A DNA stretch of 64,000 nucleotides from Faecalibacter rhinopitheci. Lineage in GTDB: Bacteria; Bacteroidota; Bacteroidia; Flavobacteriales; Weeksellaceae. The notes beneath the pieces are model-generated. The model did not search any database. It was not told where the DNA came from and saw only the letters and a list, made by a program, of their open reading frames with translations. The position numbers and the translations under genes are program-made. Shown here one piece after another: positions 29,097 through 37,259 of the stretch (position 1 is the stretch's first letter; every line of letters begins with the position of its first letter). Where the stretch lies: assembly GCF_015234135.1 (NCBI RefSeq), contig NZ_JADGIK010000005.1, positions 124,001-188,000 on the forward strand. Reading direction: 5' to 3'.

Positions 29097-29134
29097 AACA
29101 AGAAAGAGAACTATATATAGTTCTCTTTCTTGTT
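29097..29134 (-). terminator. terminator hairpin after the cation transporter
   Basis: Perfect 17-bp stem (29097-29113 with 29118-29134, core AGAAAGAGAACTA/TAGTTCTCTTTCT), TATA loop. The U-tract is weak, but the stem is very stable and begins 5 nt beyond the stop codon. Confidence 0.75.
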
Positions 29135-29139
29135 ATATT

Positions 29140-30063
29140 TTATATTTTATTTTTTATTTTTTTAAAATTTTTATGATATTCTTCAATAGATACAAAATCT
29201 GGCTCTATATGGACCAATACATCCCCTACTTGAGGCATAATTTCTCGCACTCTATCTTTTATTAAATGACTAATTGCATGTCCTTCAGCTACAGATAAAC
29301 TACCACTAACTACTGCATGCATATCTACAAAATAAAGCATTCCTGATTTTCTAATGATACACTTTTCAACTGCTAATACACCAGGAACCTTACGTGCAAT
29401 AATTTTTATTTTTTCATTTTCATAACCATATAAATCTTCATCCATAATTTCTCCTAATGCAGGACGAAGAATTTTATACGCATTGTAAATAATAAATCCT
29501 GAGGCGATAAGTGCTGTAATATCATCTGCAATTTCCCATCCATCACCCATTACTAGAGAAATAGTAATCCCAATAAAAGCCATTAGTGAAGTAATTGCAT
29601 CAGACCTATGATGCCAAGCATCTGCTTTTAAGGATGAACTATTTGTCTCTCTACTTTTTTTCAAAACATATTGATAAGACATTTCCTTAAAAATTATTAT
29701 ACCTCCTAGTATTATAAGTGTAAATGGTTTAGGACTTTCATGAGGTGTTATAATATTTTGAATACTTTCATATCCAATAATTACTGCAGCAACTATTAAA
29801 GATAATACAACTAAAAAAGTAATTAATGCCTCTGCTTTTCCATGACCGTAAGGATGATTATCATCTGCTGGTCTAGAAGAATACTTTAAACCTAGAAAAA
29901 CTAATATTGATGAAAATACATCTGTAGTAGATTCTATAGCATCTGCAATTAACGCATAAGAATTTCCAAAATATCCACCTAAAAATTTTATGATGGCTAA
30001 ACTGGTATTTCCTATGATACTAAATACTGATGCTTTTACAGCAGTTTCGGAATTGTTACTCAT
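29140..30063 (-). CDS. cation diffusion facilitator family metal transporter
   Basis: About 307 residues starting at MSNNSETAVKASVF; the ATG at 30063 is preferred over an in-frame TTG two codons earlier. Six transmembrane helices are expected, with the metal site residues in ALIADAIESTTD and WHHRSDAITS and the HPYGHGKAEAL loop typical of CDF proteins. The C-terminal cytoplasmic domain includes FVDMHAVVSGSLSVAEGH. It exports divalent metals (Zn, Fe, Cd, Mn) from the cytoplasm; the metal is not decidable. The start lies 5 nt from the T-run of the pruA terminator. Confidence 0.92.
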   Translation of the reverse strand: MSNNSETAVKASVFSIIGNTSLAIIKFLGGYFGNSYALIADAIESTTDVFSSILVFLGLKYSSRPADDNHPYGHGKAEALITFLVVLSLIVAAVIIGYESIQNIITPHESPKPFTLIILGGIIIFKEMSYQYVLKKSRETNSSSLKADAWHHRSDAITSLMAFIGITISLVMGDGWEIADDITALIASGFIIYNAYKILRPALGEIMDEDLYGYENEKIKIIARKVPGVLAVEKCIIRKSGMLYFVDMHAVVSGSLSVAEGHAISHLIKDRVREIMPQVGDVLVHIEPDFVSIEEYHKNFKKIKNKI

Positions 30064-30067
30064 TATC

Positions 30068-30096
30068 AAAAAAATAGCCCTGCAAATGCAGGGCTA
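30068..30096 (-). terminator. intrinsic terminator of pruA
   Basis: Perfect 9-bp GC-rich stem TAGCCCTGC/GCAGGGCTA (30075-30083 with 30088-30096), 4-nt loop, T-run of seven on the minus strand (30074-30068). It lies between the pruA stop and the transporter start. Confidence 0.9.
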
Positions 30097-30110
30097 CAAA
30101 GTTACAATTT

Positions 30111-31736
30111 TTATATTTCTAAAAATGGATATCTATAATCTTTTGCAGGAACTAATGTTTCTTTCACAGTTCTAACAGAAGTCCAACGTAGCAAGTTCAT
30201 CGCAGAACCAGCTTTATCATTTGTACCAGATGCACGGGCACCACCAAATGGCTGTTGTCCTACAACTGCTCCTGTAGGTTTATCATTAATGTAGAAATTA
30301 CCTGCAGCGTTTTCTAAAGCTTTATATGCAATCTCAACTGCTGAACGTTCTCCAGCAAAAATAGAACCTGTTAATGCATATGCTGAAGTTTCGTCTACTA
30401 ATTTTAAAGTTTCTTCATATTTATTTTCGTCGTACACATAAACAGATAAAACAGGTCCAAATATTTCATCTACCATAGATTCATATTTCGGATTAGTAGT
30501 TACAATAACAGTTGGATCTATAAAATATCCTACTGAATCATCATATCCACCACCAATTACTTCAACTTCAGCAGAAGCCTTAGCACGATCTATGAAACCA
30601 GTGATTTTTTTGAATGAATATGAGTCAATTACTGCAGTCATAAAGTTTGAAAAATCTTCAGGGCTACCAACTTTTATAGTTGCTAACATTTCTTTCACCT
30701 GTTTTTCTACTTCTGGCCATAAATTAGAAGGGATGTATGCTCGAGACGCAGCTGAACATTTTTGACCTTGATACTCAAAAGCACCACGAACTAAACCTAC
30801 TGCTACTTCTGTAGGACAAGCTGATTTATGAGCAACTACAAAATCCTTACCTCCTGTTTCTCCAACTACACGTGGATATGTTTTATGAATATCTACATTA
30901 TTACCGATTTGTTTCCATAAATGTTTAAAAACATGTGTAGAACCTGTAAAATGTAAACCTGCAAAATCTGGATGAGAAATACATGTGGTAGCTGTTTCTG
31001 CTGGATCAGCTAAGATCATATTAATTACTCCATCTGGTAAACCTGCTTTCTTGAAAATTTCCATTGTAATTTTAGCCGCATACAATTGCTTATCAGACGG
31101 TTTCCAAACTACAACGTTCCCCATTAAAGCCATACATGATGGTAAATTCCCAGCAATCGCTGTAAAATTAAAAGGTGTAATTGCAAAAGTAAATCCTTCT
31201 AATGGACGATATTCAACTTTATTCCAAACCCCTGTCGAAGATACAGGTTGATCTGCATAAATTTCTGTCATAAATTTTACGTTGAAACGTAAAAAATCAA
31301 TTAGCTCACATGCCGCATCAATTTCTGCTTGCATTGCATTCTTAGATTGACCAATCATCGTTGCAGCATTAAGAATAGCACGGTAAGGGCCAGCAATTAA
31401 ATCTGCTGCTCTTAGAAATATAGCCGCACGATCTTCCCATGCCATAGCCGCCCAAGAAGCTTTTGCTGCCAAAGCAGTTTCTATCGCCTTTTTAACATCA
31501 GCTTGAGTTCCTTCGTGGTAATAACCAACTACTTTTTGGTGATCGTGTGGAGGACGAATTTCTTTCTTATTTCCACTAAAAATTTCTTCAGAACCTATAT
31601 ACTGAGGAACCTCGATTACTTCATTATACATTTTTTTATATGTATCTAATAATTGAGCTCTCTCTGGAGATCCTAAAGCGTATGCTTTTACTTCCTCGTT
31701 GATAACAGCAGGAATTTGCGCAAATGAATTAGCCAT
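30111..31736 (-). CDS. pruA: L-glutamate gamma-semialdehyde dehydrogenase
   Basis: 541 residues, a monofunctional enzyme of proline catabolism that oxidises glutamate semialdehyde (from pyrroline-5-carboxylate) to glutamate with NAD+. The aldehyde dehydrogenase nucleophile is in YQGQKCSAASRAY and the general base in VVGETGGKDF. The conserved PFNFTAIAGNLPSCMALMGN and KPTGAVVGQQPFGGARASG are present. The proline dehydrogenase half found in fused PutA is absent, as usual in Bacteroidota. It ends with a strong terminator. Confidence 0.96.
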   Translation of the reverse strand: MANSFAQIPAVINEEVKAYALGSPERAQLLDTYKKMYNEVIEVPQYIGSEEIFSGNKKEIRPPHDHQKVVGYYHEGTQADVKKAIETALAAKASWAAMAWEDRAAIFLRAADLIAGPYRAILNAATMIGQSKNAMQAEIDAACELIDFLRFNVKFMTEIYADQPVSSTGVWNKVEYRPLEGFTFAITPFNFTAIAGNLPSCMALMGNVVVWKPSDKQLYAAKITMEIFKKAGLPDGVINMILADPAETATTCISHPDFAGLHFTGSTHVFKHLWKQIGNNVDIHKTYPRVVGETGGKDFVVAHKSACPTEVAVGLVRGAFEYQGQKCSAASRAYIPSNLWPEVEKQVKEMLATIKVGSPEDFSNFMTAVIDSYSFKKITGFIDRAKASAEVEVIGGGYDDSVGYFIDPTVIVTTNPKYESMVDEIFGPVLSVYVYDENKYEETLKLVDETSAYALTGSIFAGERSAVEIAYKALENAAGNFYINDKPTGAVVGQQPFGGARASGTNDKAGSAMNLLRWTSVRTVKETLVPAKDYRYPFLEI

Positions 31737-31847
31737 TTTGTATTCTTTTGTTTGTTATGGTTTAACTTCTCAAAATTATGAAAAATAAATCAAATCATTT
31801 GATACATTTGTATATTATGAATAGAGAATCATAATTTGTAATTCCAA

Positions 31848-32282
31848 ATGAAATACCTACTTAGCATATTATTTACTGTACTTTTTTTTTCTTGCAAAAT
31901 AAACAACAAGACTCATCAGTTAGAGCTTGAATCAATCAAAAAAAATAAGAGTGGATATAACCTTATTGTATCTACACAAATTGACCTTAACGAGATTAAA
32001 TTAAATCATAATTTTTCTGACCAAAGATTTATCGGACATCTGAAAAATAAGGAAATAAATGATTATAGTATTATTATTACTGGAAATTTTGATACAGCTT
32101 TGCAGCTTAAGAAAGGAAATAAATATTATTATACTATAAATGTAACTATTGAGGAAAAGGAAAGAAAGTTAGCACATAATGATACTATCATCGCTTACTT
32201 ACAATTATCTTACAAAGAGGGTAGAACTTATCCTACCAAGAGTATAGAAATTCCGGCCAACAGTTTTATTTCATTAAAATAG
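31848..32282 (+). CDS. small hypothetical lipoprotein
   Basis: 144 residues. The signal peptide ends in a lipobox with Cys16 (LLSILFTVLFFSC), so a lipid anchor is likely. The remainder is beta-rich (YNLIVSTQIDLNEIKL, YYTINVTIEEKERKL), possibly an immunoglobulin-like fold. I cannot assign a family. It is monocistronic, isolated by a divergent pruA upstream and a bidirectional terminator downstream. A TACATTTG at 31803-31810 may be its -7 box. Confidence 0.6.
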   Translation: MKYLLSILFTVLFFSCKINNKTHQLELESIKKNKSGYNLIVSTQIDLNEIKLNHNFSDQRFIGHLKNKEINDYSIIITGNFDTALQLKKGNKYYYTINVTIEEKERKLAHNDTIIAYLQLSYKEGRTYPTKSIEIPANSFISLK

Positions 32283-32312
32283 AAAAGGTTCTCTAATTAG
32301 AGAACCTTTTCT
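32281..32312. terminator. bidirectional terminator
   Basis: Perfect 14-bp stem AGAAAAGGTTCTCT/AGAGAACCTTTTCT (32281-32294 with 32299-32312), loop AATT, between convergent genes ending at 32282 (+) and 32316 (-). Confidence 0.88.
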
Positions 32313-32315
32313 ATT

Positions 32316-34850
32316 TTATAAATTAATATATGTATTAAAATAAACACAATTCGTATTAATCTCTTTATAAGCTTTTGTTTTAGACAAAGACTTTAGTTGA
32401 TTAAAATAATTTCTATTATTCTTGATTTTATAACTAAGCATCTCTGGAGTAGCATAATCAATATACCATCTATCACTTGTCAAATTATTAGACGCATATT
32501 CATAGAATTTTCCCTGATCTGCTTTTGCAGCTGTAAATAAGATTTGGGCTTTTAATTCTGCATCGGCTACATTCTTTAATGCAGCATTCGCATATTCTAA
32601 ACTTGAATCGAAATTATTGATGTATTGAGAATTCATCCAGAAATTTTTATAATAATTAGTGAAAATTTTATTTCCATTTTCATATTCATTTTTCTTCTCT
32701 ATAAAATCATGAAATTTAGGGCCATTACTATTATTTCTATCAAAAGATAACAATTCACGGTAATAACCTAGTGATGTTGTATTGTAATAAAAATTTGCCA
32801 ATAAATAATTCGCTTTTACAGCTTGTTCATTATTCTTCTTTCCTAATTCTACCAATTGGATTAGAGCATCTGTTAATTGAAGTTTATTTAATATTGTAGG
32901 AATAAATTTAAATTCATTGATATAAGGTTTTGCCATAACCTGGCTCTCAGGACAATTAAAACATTCTATTTTATTATACCCAAATATTCCATTAGATATA
33001 TTACCATACCAGTTGTATGAATTAGGTTTCCCTTCATCGTAATAGCTTGTTTCCTCTATCTTAAAGTCTTGAGGCATTTTTTTGAATTCGGTTTTAGCTA
33101 AACTAAATTTTTTCTCTTTTAAATATAATGTCCCTTTATAATTGGCAATAAAATCGGCTAACTTAAATTTTGATTTCGTTGTTGTAGATTCATAGGTATT
33201 AGGATCATATTTATAATAAGTAATATTAGACACTAAAAAAGTCTCAAACGAATTCTTATTCTGTTTTTTATCTAATGCATCAATCTCATTAAGTAATGGC
33301 CATTGCACATTATTCGCTAAGTCATATATTGAATTATGAATAAGAAATGCTTTTGCTTTATCACCTTGTAAAAAGTAACGGTTAGCCAAAATATCCTTCG
33401 CTATTTCTTTGAAGGTATTTTTCATTAATTCTTCATCCGTAAAAATTTTCTCACCATATGTGTATTCTTTTGGGTAAACTAATTCAAAATTCAGAATATC
33501 GCCATATTTCTGCATAATAGTTTGTTCATATGCAGAAGTAATCTTGTCTTGTTGATTAAGATCTTTCAACATTTCAATCATTTTTTTATGCAATTTAAAA
33601 TCTGATTGATGACTATTTACTTTAGCTAAAAAAGTTTTAGCTTCTCCAAAATCTCGACTAATAGTAGATAGATAAGCTACAGATAAATTCCAAAAATCTT
33701 TTTCATTTGTTTTATTTGCTTGTTCCTTTCCTAATGAAAGAACTTCGTTCAAGAAATTTTTAGGTAATTCTGTATTATACTGACTAACTAACTGAGCAGG
33801 TAATTTTATTGGCTTACTTTCTATCTCAGACCATACACTTCCATTTGCATATTGTGGTAAATAGTTACGCTCTATAAGGTTAATAGCGCGTGCGTATAAT
33901 ATTTTAGCTTGTTCTGCATTAGGATTAATTTTAAGAATCTGACGCATTGCTGCTAACGGATTACTAAAATCTTTGTATCCAATTAAAAGATACAAATCTA
34001 TTTTTTCTTCATTCGTTTTAGCTCTTTTCAGCATTTGTTCATAATCCAAATCTTGTGTAACTTTCATCGAATTAAAAGCACTTTCTTTTCGATTTTTAGT
34101 ATGAGAAAATACTTCAAAAAAATCATAATTCGCTTGGATATAATTCCCAACTGCACGTTCTGCACCCGCCTTTTGGTCAAGTGTGTAATAATACATTATA
34201 GATTTTCTATTTAACGGTACAACATATTTGTTGAATAACTTAATAGCTTCATTGTACTGATTTGTATAATGTGCAAAACGAACCATTTGATATGCATATC
34301 GCATTTTTAAATCAACATCAGATTCTGCATTATAACTTTTAGTTAAAACACTCATAACCTTCTGGTCATCTAATTGCGTTGCATTTTTATCGCTGCGTTC
34401 TACATAACTCCAAGATTCGCCCGTATCTATATAATTATGATTCATATACGGCTCAAGATATTTGGCATACGAAAGATATAAAAGTGCTTGTTTATTTTTT
34501 CGAATGAATTCTGAGTTTGCAAATTTTAACTTAGAATCTGTTGTTTTTCCAGTTTTAGTTAATTCATCAATAGATTTTTTTGTTGATTTGTATACTAAAT
34601 AGTAGGCATCTTCATAAGTGATTTTTAAATATTCTGACCAATCTTGAATTTTTTCGTCCACAACTATAACACCATTCGTATCATAAAATGGACTATCCAT
34701 CGTCATTAAAAAAGGTTGATATTGTGGCGAGTTCACAAGACTTTGATTAAAAAGGTTATAATAATCATAATCTTCGCTAGAGTCAGCACATGCTAATACC
34801 GGAATTGATAATCCCAATACGAGCGATAATCCTAGAAATATTCTTTTCAT
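32316..34850 (-). CDS. large exported protein of unknown function, probably alpha-helical repeat
   Basis: The start at 34850 is preferred over an in-frame ATG 45 nt earlier, because it gives a proper signal peptide (MKRIFLGLSLVLGLSIPVLACADS) and begins just 1 nt after the preceding gene's stop. About 844 residues follow. The body is rich in helices with TPR-like spacing (for example KLFNKYVVPLNRKSIMYYY, AEQAKILYARAINLIERN, AKTFLAKVNSHQSDFKLHKK), so a tetratricopeptide-like superhelix is likely. I do not recognise a family or catalytic motif. It is almost certainly co-translated with the upstream lipoprotein gene. No transfer signs are apparent. Confidence 0.75.
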   Translation of the reverse strand: MKRIFLGLSLVLGLSIPVLACADSSEDYDYYNLFNQSLVNSPQYQPFLMTMDSPFYDTNGVIVVDEKIQDWSEYLKITYEDAYYLVYKSTKKSIDELTKTGKTTDSKLKFANSEFIRKNKQALLYLSYAKYLEPYMNHNYIDTGESWSYVERSDKNATQLDDQKVMSVLTKSYNAESDVDLKMRYAYQMVRFAHYTNQYNEAIKLFNKYVVPLNRKSIMYYYTLDQKAGAERAVGNYIQANYDFFEVFSHTKNRKESAFNSMKVTQDLDYEQMLKRAKTNEEKIDLYLLIGYKDFSNPLAAMRQILKINPNAEQAKILYARAINLIERNYLPQYANGSVWSEIESKPIKLPAQLVSQYNTELPKNFLNEVLSLGKEQANKTNEKDFWNLSVAYLSTISRDFGEAKTFLAKVNSHQSDFKLHKKMIEMLKDLNQQDKITSAYEQTIMQKYGDILNFELVYPKEYTYGEKIFTDEELMKNTFKEIAKDILANRYFLQGDKAKAFLIHNSIYDLANNVQWPLLNEIDALDKKQNKNSFETFLVSNITYYKYDPNTYESTTTKSKFKLADFIANYKGTLYLKEKKFSLAKTEFKKMPQDFKIEETSYYDEGKPNSYNWYGNISNGIFGYNKIECFNCPESQVMAKPYINEFKFIPTILNKLQLTDALIQLVELGKKNNEQAVKANYLLANFYYNTTSLGYYRELLSFDRNNSNGPKFHDFIEKKNEYENGNKIFTNYYKNFWMNSQYINNFDSSLEYANAALKNVADAELKAQILFTAAKADQGKFYEYASNNLTSDRWYIDYATPEMLSYKIKNNRNYFNQLKSLSKTKAYKEINTNCVYFNTYINL

Positions 34851-34851
34851 T

Positions 34852-35841
34852 TTATTGTTGATATTTAAGGTTGTGGTTTTGTGTGAATTTTTCATCTAAA
34901 TGATAATATACGATGCGATAATTATCCTTCAATTTTTTGTCCAAAAATGAATTTGTATTTTCTAAAAGTGATTCAGATATAGTTTCGACTTTTATTTTGA
35001 ATCCTTTACTTAGATAAAATTTTTCCAAGAAAAAATCATCTGTCACTTCGTATATTCCGTTTCCTTTATTGATAATTGGCTTTCCTTTCAGATCATCTTC
35101 AGAAAAAGAATTAATTAATTTTACTTTTCCTAAATGATTAGTAACAATTGCCCAAGAATAAATTGGTAATGCAACATCTAGTTTTATGGGATACTTATCT
35201 AAATTTTGTAAATAATCTTTGGCTAAATCTAAATCTAAAATCGAATTTTTTTCTTCTACTTCATTTGGATTTTCAGTTGCATAACACATTAAAACCATTT
35301 TATCTAAAGGTGGAATTCCTTCTCGATCTTTAAATTTAACTTGATGCATACGTAAGGTTGCCGATAAATTCTTTTTTGAAATTGATTTTAATTCTTCTAA
35401 GAATAAAAAATAATTAGATTTTGTAGAAAGCGTCCAATCACAATCTATTTGAATTTCTGAATAGTGATCTAATTGACTTGATAAGGCAATTTCTATGATT
35501 AAATTATTTACATTCTTCGCTAATTCTTTTACGTTATCTTGACTTAATCCTACAAAAGTTCGGTTAGTAATAAAGATTGTAGGAATATAATTAACTGGCA
35601 AAAAAGATGAATTAAAATTCTTTATTACACCAATAGGCATAGGTTCAATCGTTTTTTTGTCTACATCGAAGAAGCGAACATAAATATTTTCAACTGCTAA
35701 ATCTGATACTACTTTTTTCTCGGCATCATTTATATTATAATTAGAGCGCCAATAATAAAAGTCTATTGGATGATTATTTTTTTGCTTACATCCAACACAA
35801 AATAATATGAAACAAATAAAATAGATAAAGTTTTTCATCAT
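34852..35841 (-). CDS. hypothetical lipoprotein, possibly TIM-barrel
   Basis: 329 residues. The N terminus (MKNFIYFICFILFCVGC) ends in a probable lipobox with Cys18. The mature part begins IDFYYWRSNYN and contains alternating strand/helix elements ending in strand motifs such as IQIDCDWT, MVLMCYATENP and LDVALPIYSWAIV. These are reminiscent of (beta/alpha)8 barrels of glycosidase type, possibly near the DUF3142 group. I cannot identify catalytic residues with confidence. The stop codon is 1 nt from the start of the large exported protein downstream, so the pair is probably one functional unit. Confidence 0.7.
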   Translation of the reverse strand: MMKNFIYFICFILFCVGCKQKNNHPIDFYYWRSNYNINDAEKKVVSDLAVENIYVRFFDVDKKTIEPMPIGVIKNFNSSFLPVNYIPTIFITNRTFVGLSQDNVKELAKNVNNLIIEIALSSQLDHYSEIQIDCDWTLSTKSNYFLFLEELKSISKKNLSATLRMHQVKFKDREGIPPLDKMVLMCYATENPNEVEEKNSILDLDLAKDYLQNLDKYPIKLDVALPIYSWAIVTNHLGKVKLINSFSEDDLKGKPIINKGNGIYEVTDDFFLEKFYLSKGFKIKVETISESLLENTNSFLDKKLKDNYRIVYYHLDEKFTQNHNLKYQQ

Positions 35842-35907
35842 ATAAAGGTAAGATGAATCTTAAAATTAAAGCAAAAAAAATCCAAGTTTACAACTTGGAT
35901 TAACATA

Positions 35908-37173
35908 TTAATTTCTTGTATTTACTTCTCCATATCCCATTAATATATCATATCTACCACCCCAAGGACGGTAATAAAATAGGCCTTGATATAAATTCTC
36001 TGTTTGCCAGAAACTTCCACTAACATAACTTGGTTCTACCCTTTTATTCTTTGTATTTACCACAACATATTGATAATTGTAATAACCTTGTTTCAGAAAA
36101 TATTCGTTTTCCCAAAGTTTAGAAACTGGATTATATTTCAATTTAGATTGTGGTGATATTTCCCAATTATTAAAAGCTCCAACTACATACGGCTCATATA
36201 ATCCGTTTTGATCTTCAAAAGCATCTAATGCAAAATACACCCAAGAATAATCAGCTTCCGAAGCGGCTAAATATTCATTCCCAAAGCGGTTATTTCTAAT
36301 ATAAAAATTCCCATTTACATCACCATAATCATCATAAGGTAAATTATACTTCGGAAAATCTACACGTAAAACGGTATGATAAACAGAATCTTTTCTGAAA
36401 TTTCGTTCTGTAGTTAGTCCAGGTACATCTAAATTTTTTGTATCAAACCAATTATATTCTCCTCCCCCCTCAAAAGTCCATTCAACATTATTATAAGTTA
36501 ATTGATTAGAACGAGTAAAATCTGGATTGATATCAGCAATATGTTCATTCCAATTATTATTCTTCATGATAAATAATTTTCCACCATCAGGAGTTTCTGT
36601 TAAATTTTGAGATCCGCTAGATATTACAGTTTGTATTCTTTGGTTGATATCTTTATAAGTAGGATTAATATATCGTGACGATTTCATCCCTACATCTACA
36701 TTACCCTGATATACTGCAAATCTTTTAGTAAAAATTGGTTGGTCTTCATTAGTTGTATAAACTTTTAAAAGATAATTTCCTCCCAATTTCACATTCATAT
36801 CTTTATTCGGAAATTGAATCTGATAGTTTGTGAACTTTTTATATGTATTAAAGGAATTTTTATACGTTCTAACGTAATCATTATTTAAACCCACTACATA
36901 TTCAGATTCAAAAATATTGGACTCTGACCAATCTGCATTTCTATGTTCAATTTTATAATTGTATCTTTTATATCCTGCCTCTAAATCATCAAATAAAAAT
37001 AATAAATATTCATTTGATCCTAATCGAATAATTGCAGTATTATCATTTTTCTGTGGATTAAACACTTGTACAGTAGTTATATTTTTGGGCGGTAATATTT
37101 CTAATGTTTGTCCAATGACAAATGTGGAAAAAAGACACAGAATAGTTATATAAACAATGTTAAATAATCTCAT
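35908..37173 (-). CDS. type IX secretion plug-domain protein (DUF5103)
   Basis: 421 residues with a signal peptide (about 1-21, ending FVIGQ). The first domain (TTVQVFNPQKNDNTAIIRLG, then LEAGYKRYNYKIEHRNADW) and the later YVVGAFNNWEISPQSKLKYN region match the DUF5103/T9SS plug family. Members of that family occlude the periplasmic side of the SprA translocon channel. The Ig-like second half may bind the pore. It is a single gene between the E1 terminator and the lipoprotein operon. No other T9SS core gene is in the window. Confidence 0.85.
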   Translation of the reverse strand: MRLFNIVYITILCLFSTFVIGQTLEILPPKNITTVQVFNPQKNDNTAIIRLGSNEYLLFLFDDLEAGYKRYNYKIEHRNADWSESNIFESEYVVGLNNDYVRTYKNSFNTYKKFTNYQIQFPNKDMNVKLGGNYLLKVYTTNEDQPIFTKRFAVYQGNVDVGMKSSRYINPTYKDINQRIQTVISSGSQNLTETPDGGKLFIMKNNNWNEHIADINPDFTRSNQLTYNNVEWTFEGGGEYNWFDTKNLDVPGLTTERNFRKDSVYHTVLRVDFPKYNLPYDDYGDVNGNFYIRNNRFGNEYLAASEADYSWVYFALDAFEDQNGLYEPYVVGAFNNWEISPQSKLKYNPVSKLWENEYFLKQGYYNYQYVVVNTKNKRVEPSYVSGSFWQTENLYQGLFYYRPWGGRYDILMGYGEVNTRN

Positions 37174-37203
37174 AGGGATATTTTTTTACTAAAATACAAT
37201 AAT

Positions 37204-37237
37204 AAAAAAAGTGTTCAACCAAAAGATTGAACACTTT
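37204..37237 (-). terminator. intrinsic terminator of the E1 gene
   Basis: Stem AAAGTGTTCAA/TTGAACACTTT (37208-37218 with 37227-37237), 8-nt loop, T-run on the minus strand (37210-37204). Confidence 0.88.
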
Positions 37238-37259
37238 ACTATTTCAAATTAATTTTTAT

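Larger units (their letters stand above)
28810..29139. other. 330-nt intergenic region
   Basis: It holds the promoter of the acyl-CoA dehydrogenase at its left end (28829-28858) and the terminator of the cation transporter at its right end (29097-29134). Between about 28860 and 29096 I see only AT-rich sequence with no convincing small gene or RNA. Confidence 0.6.
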
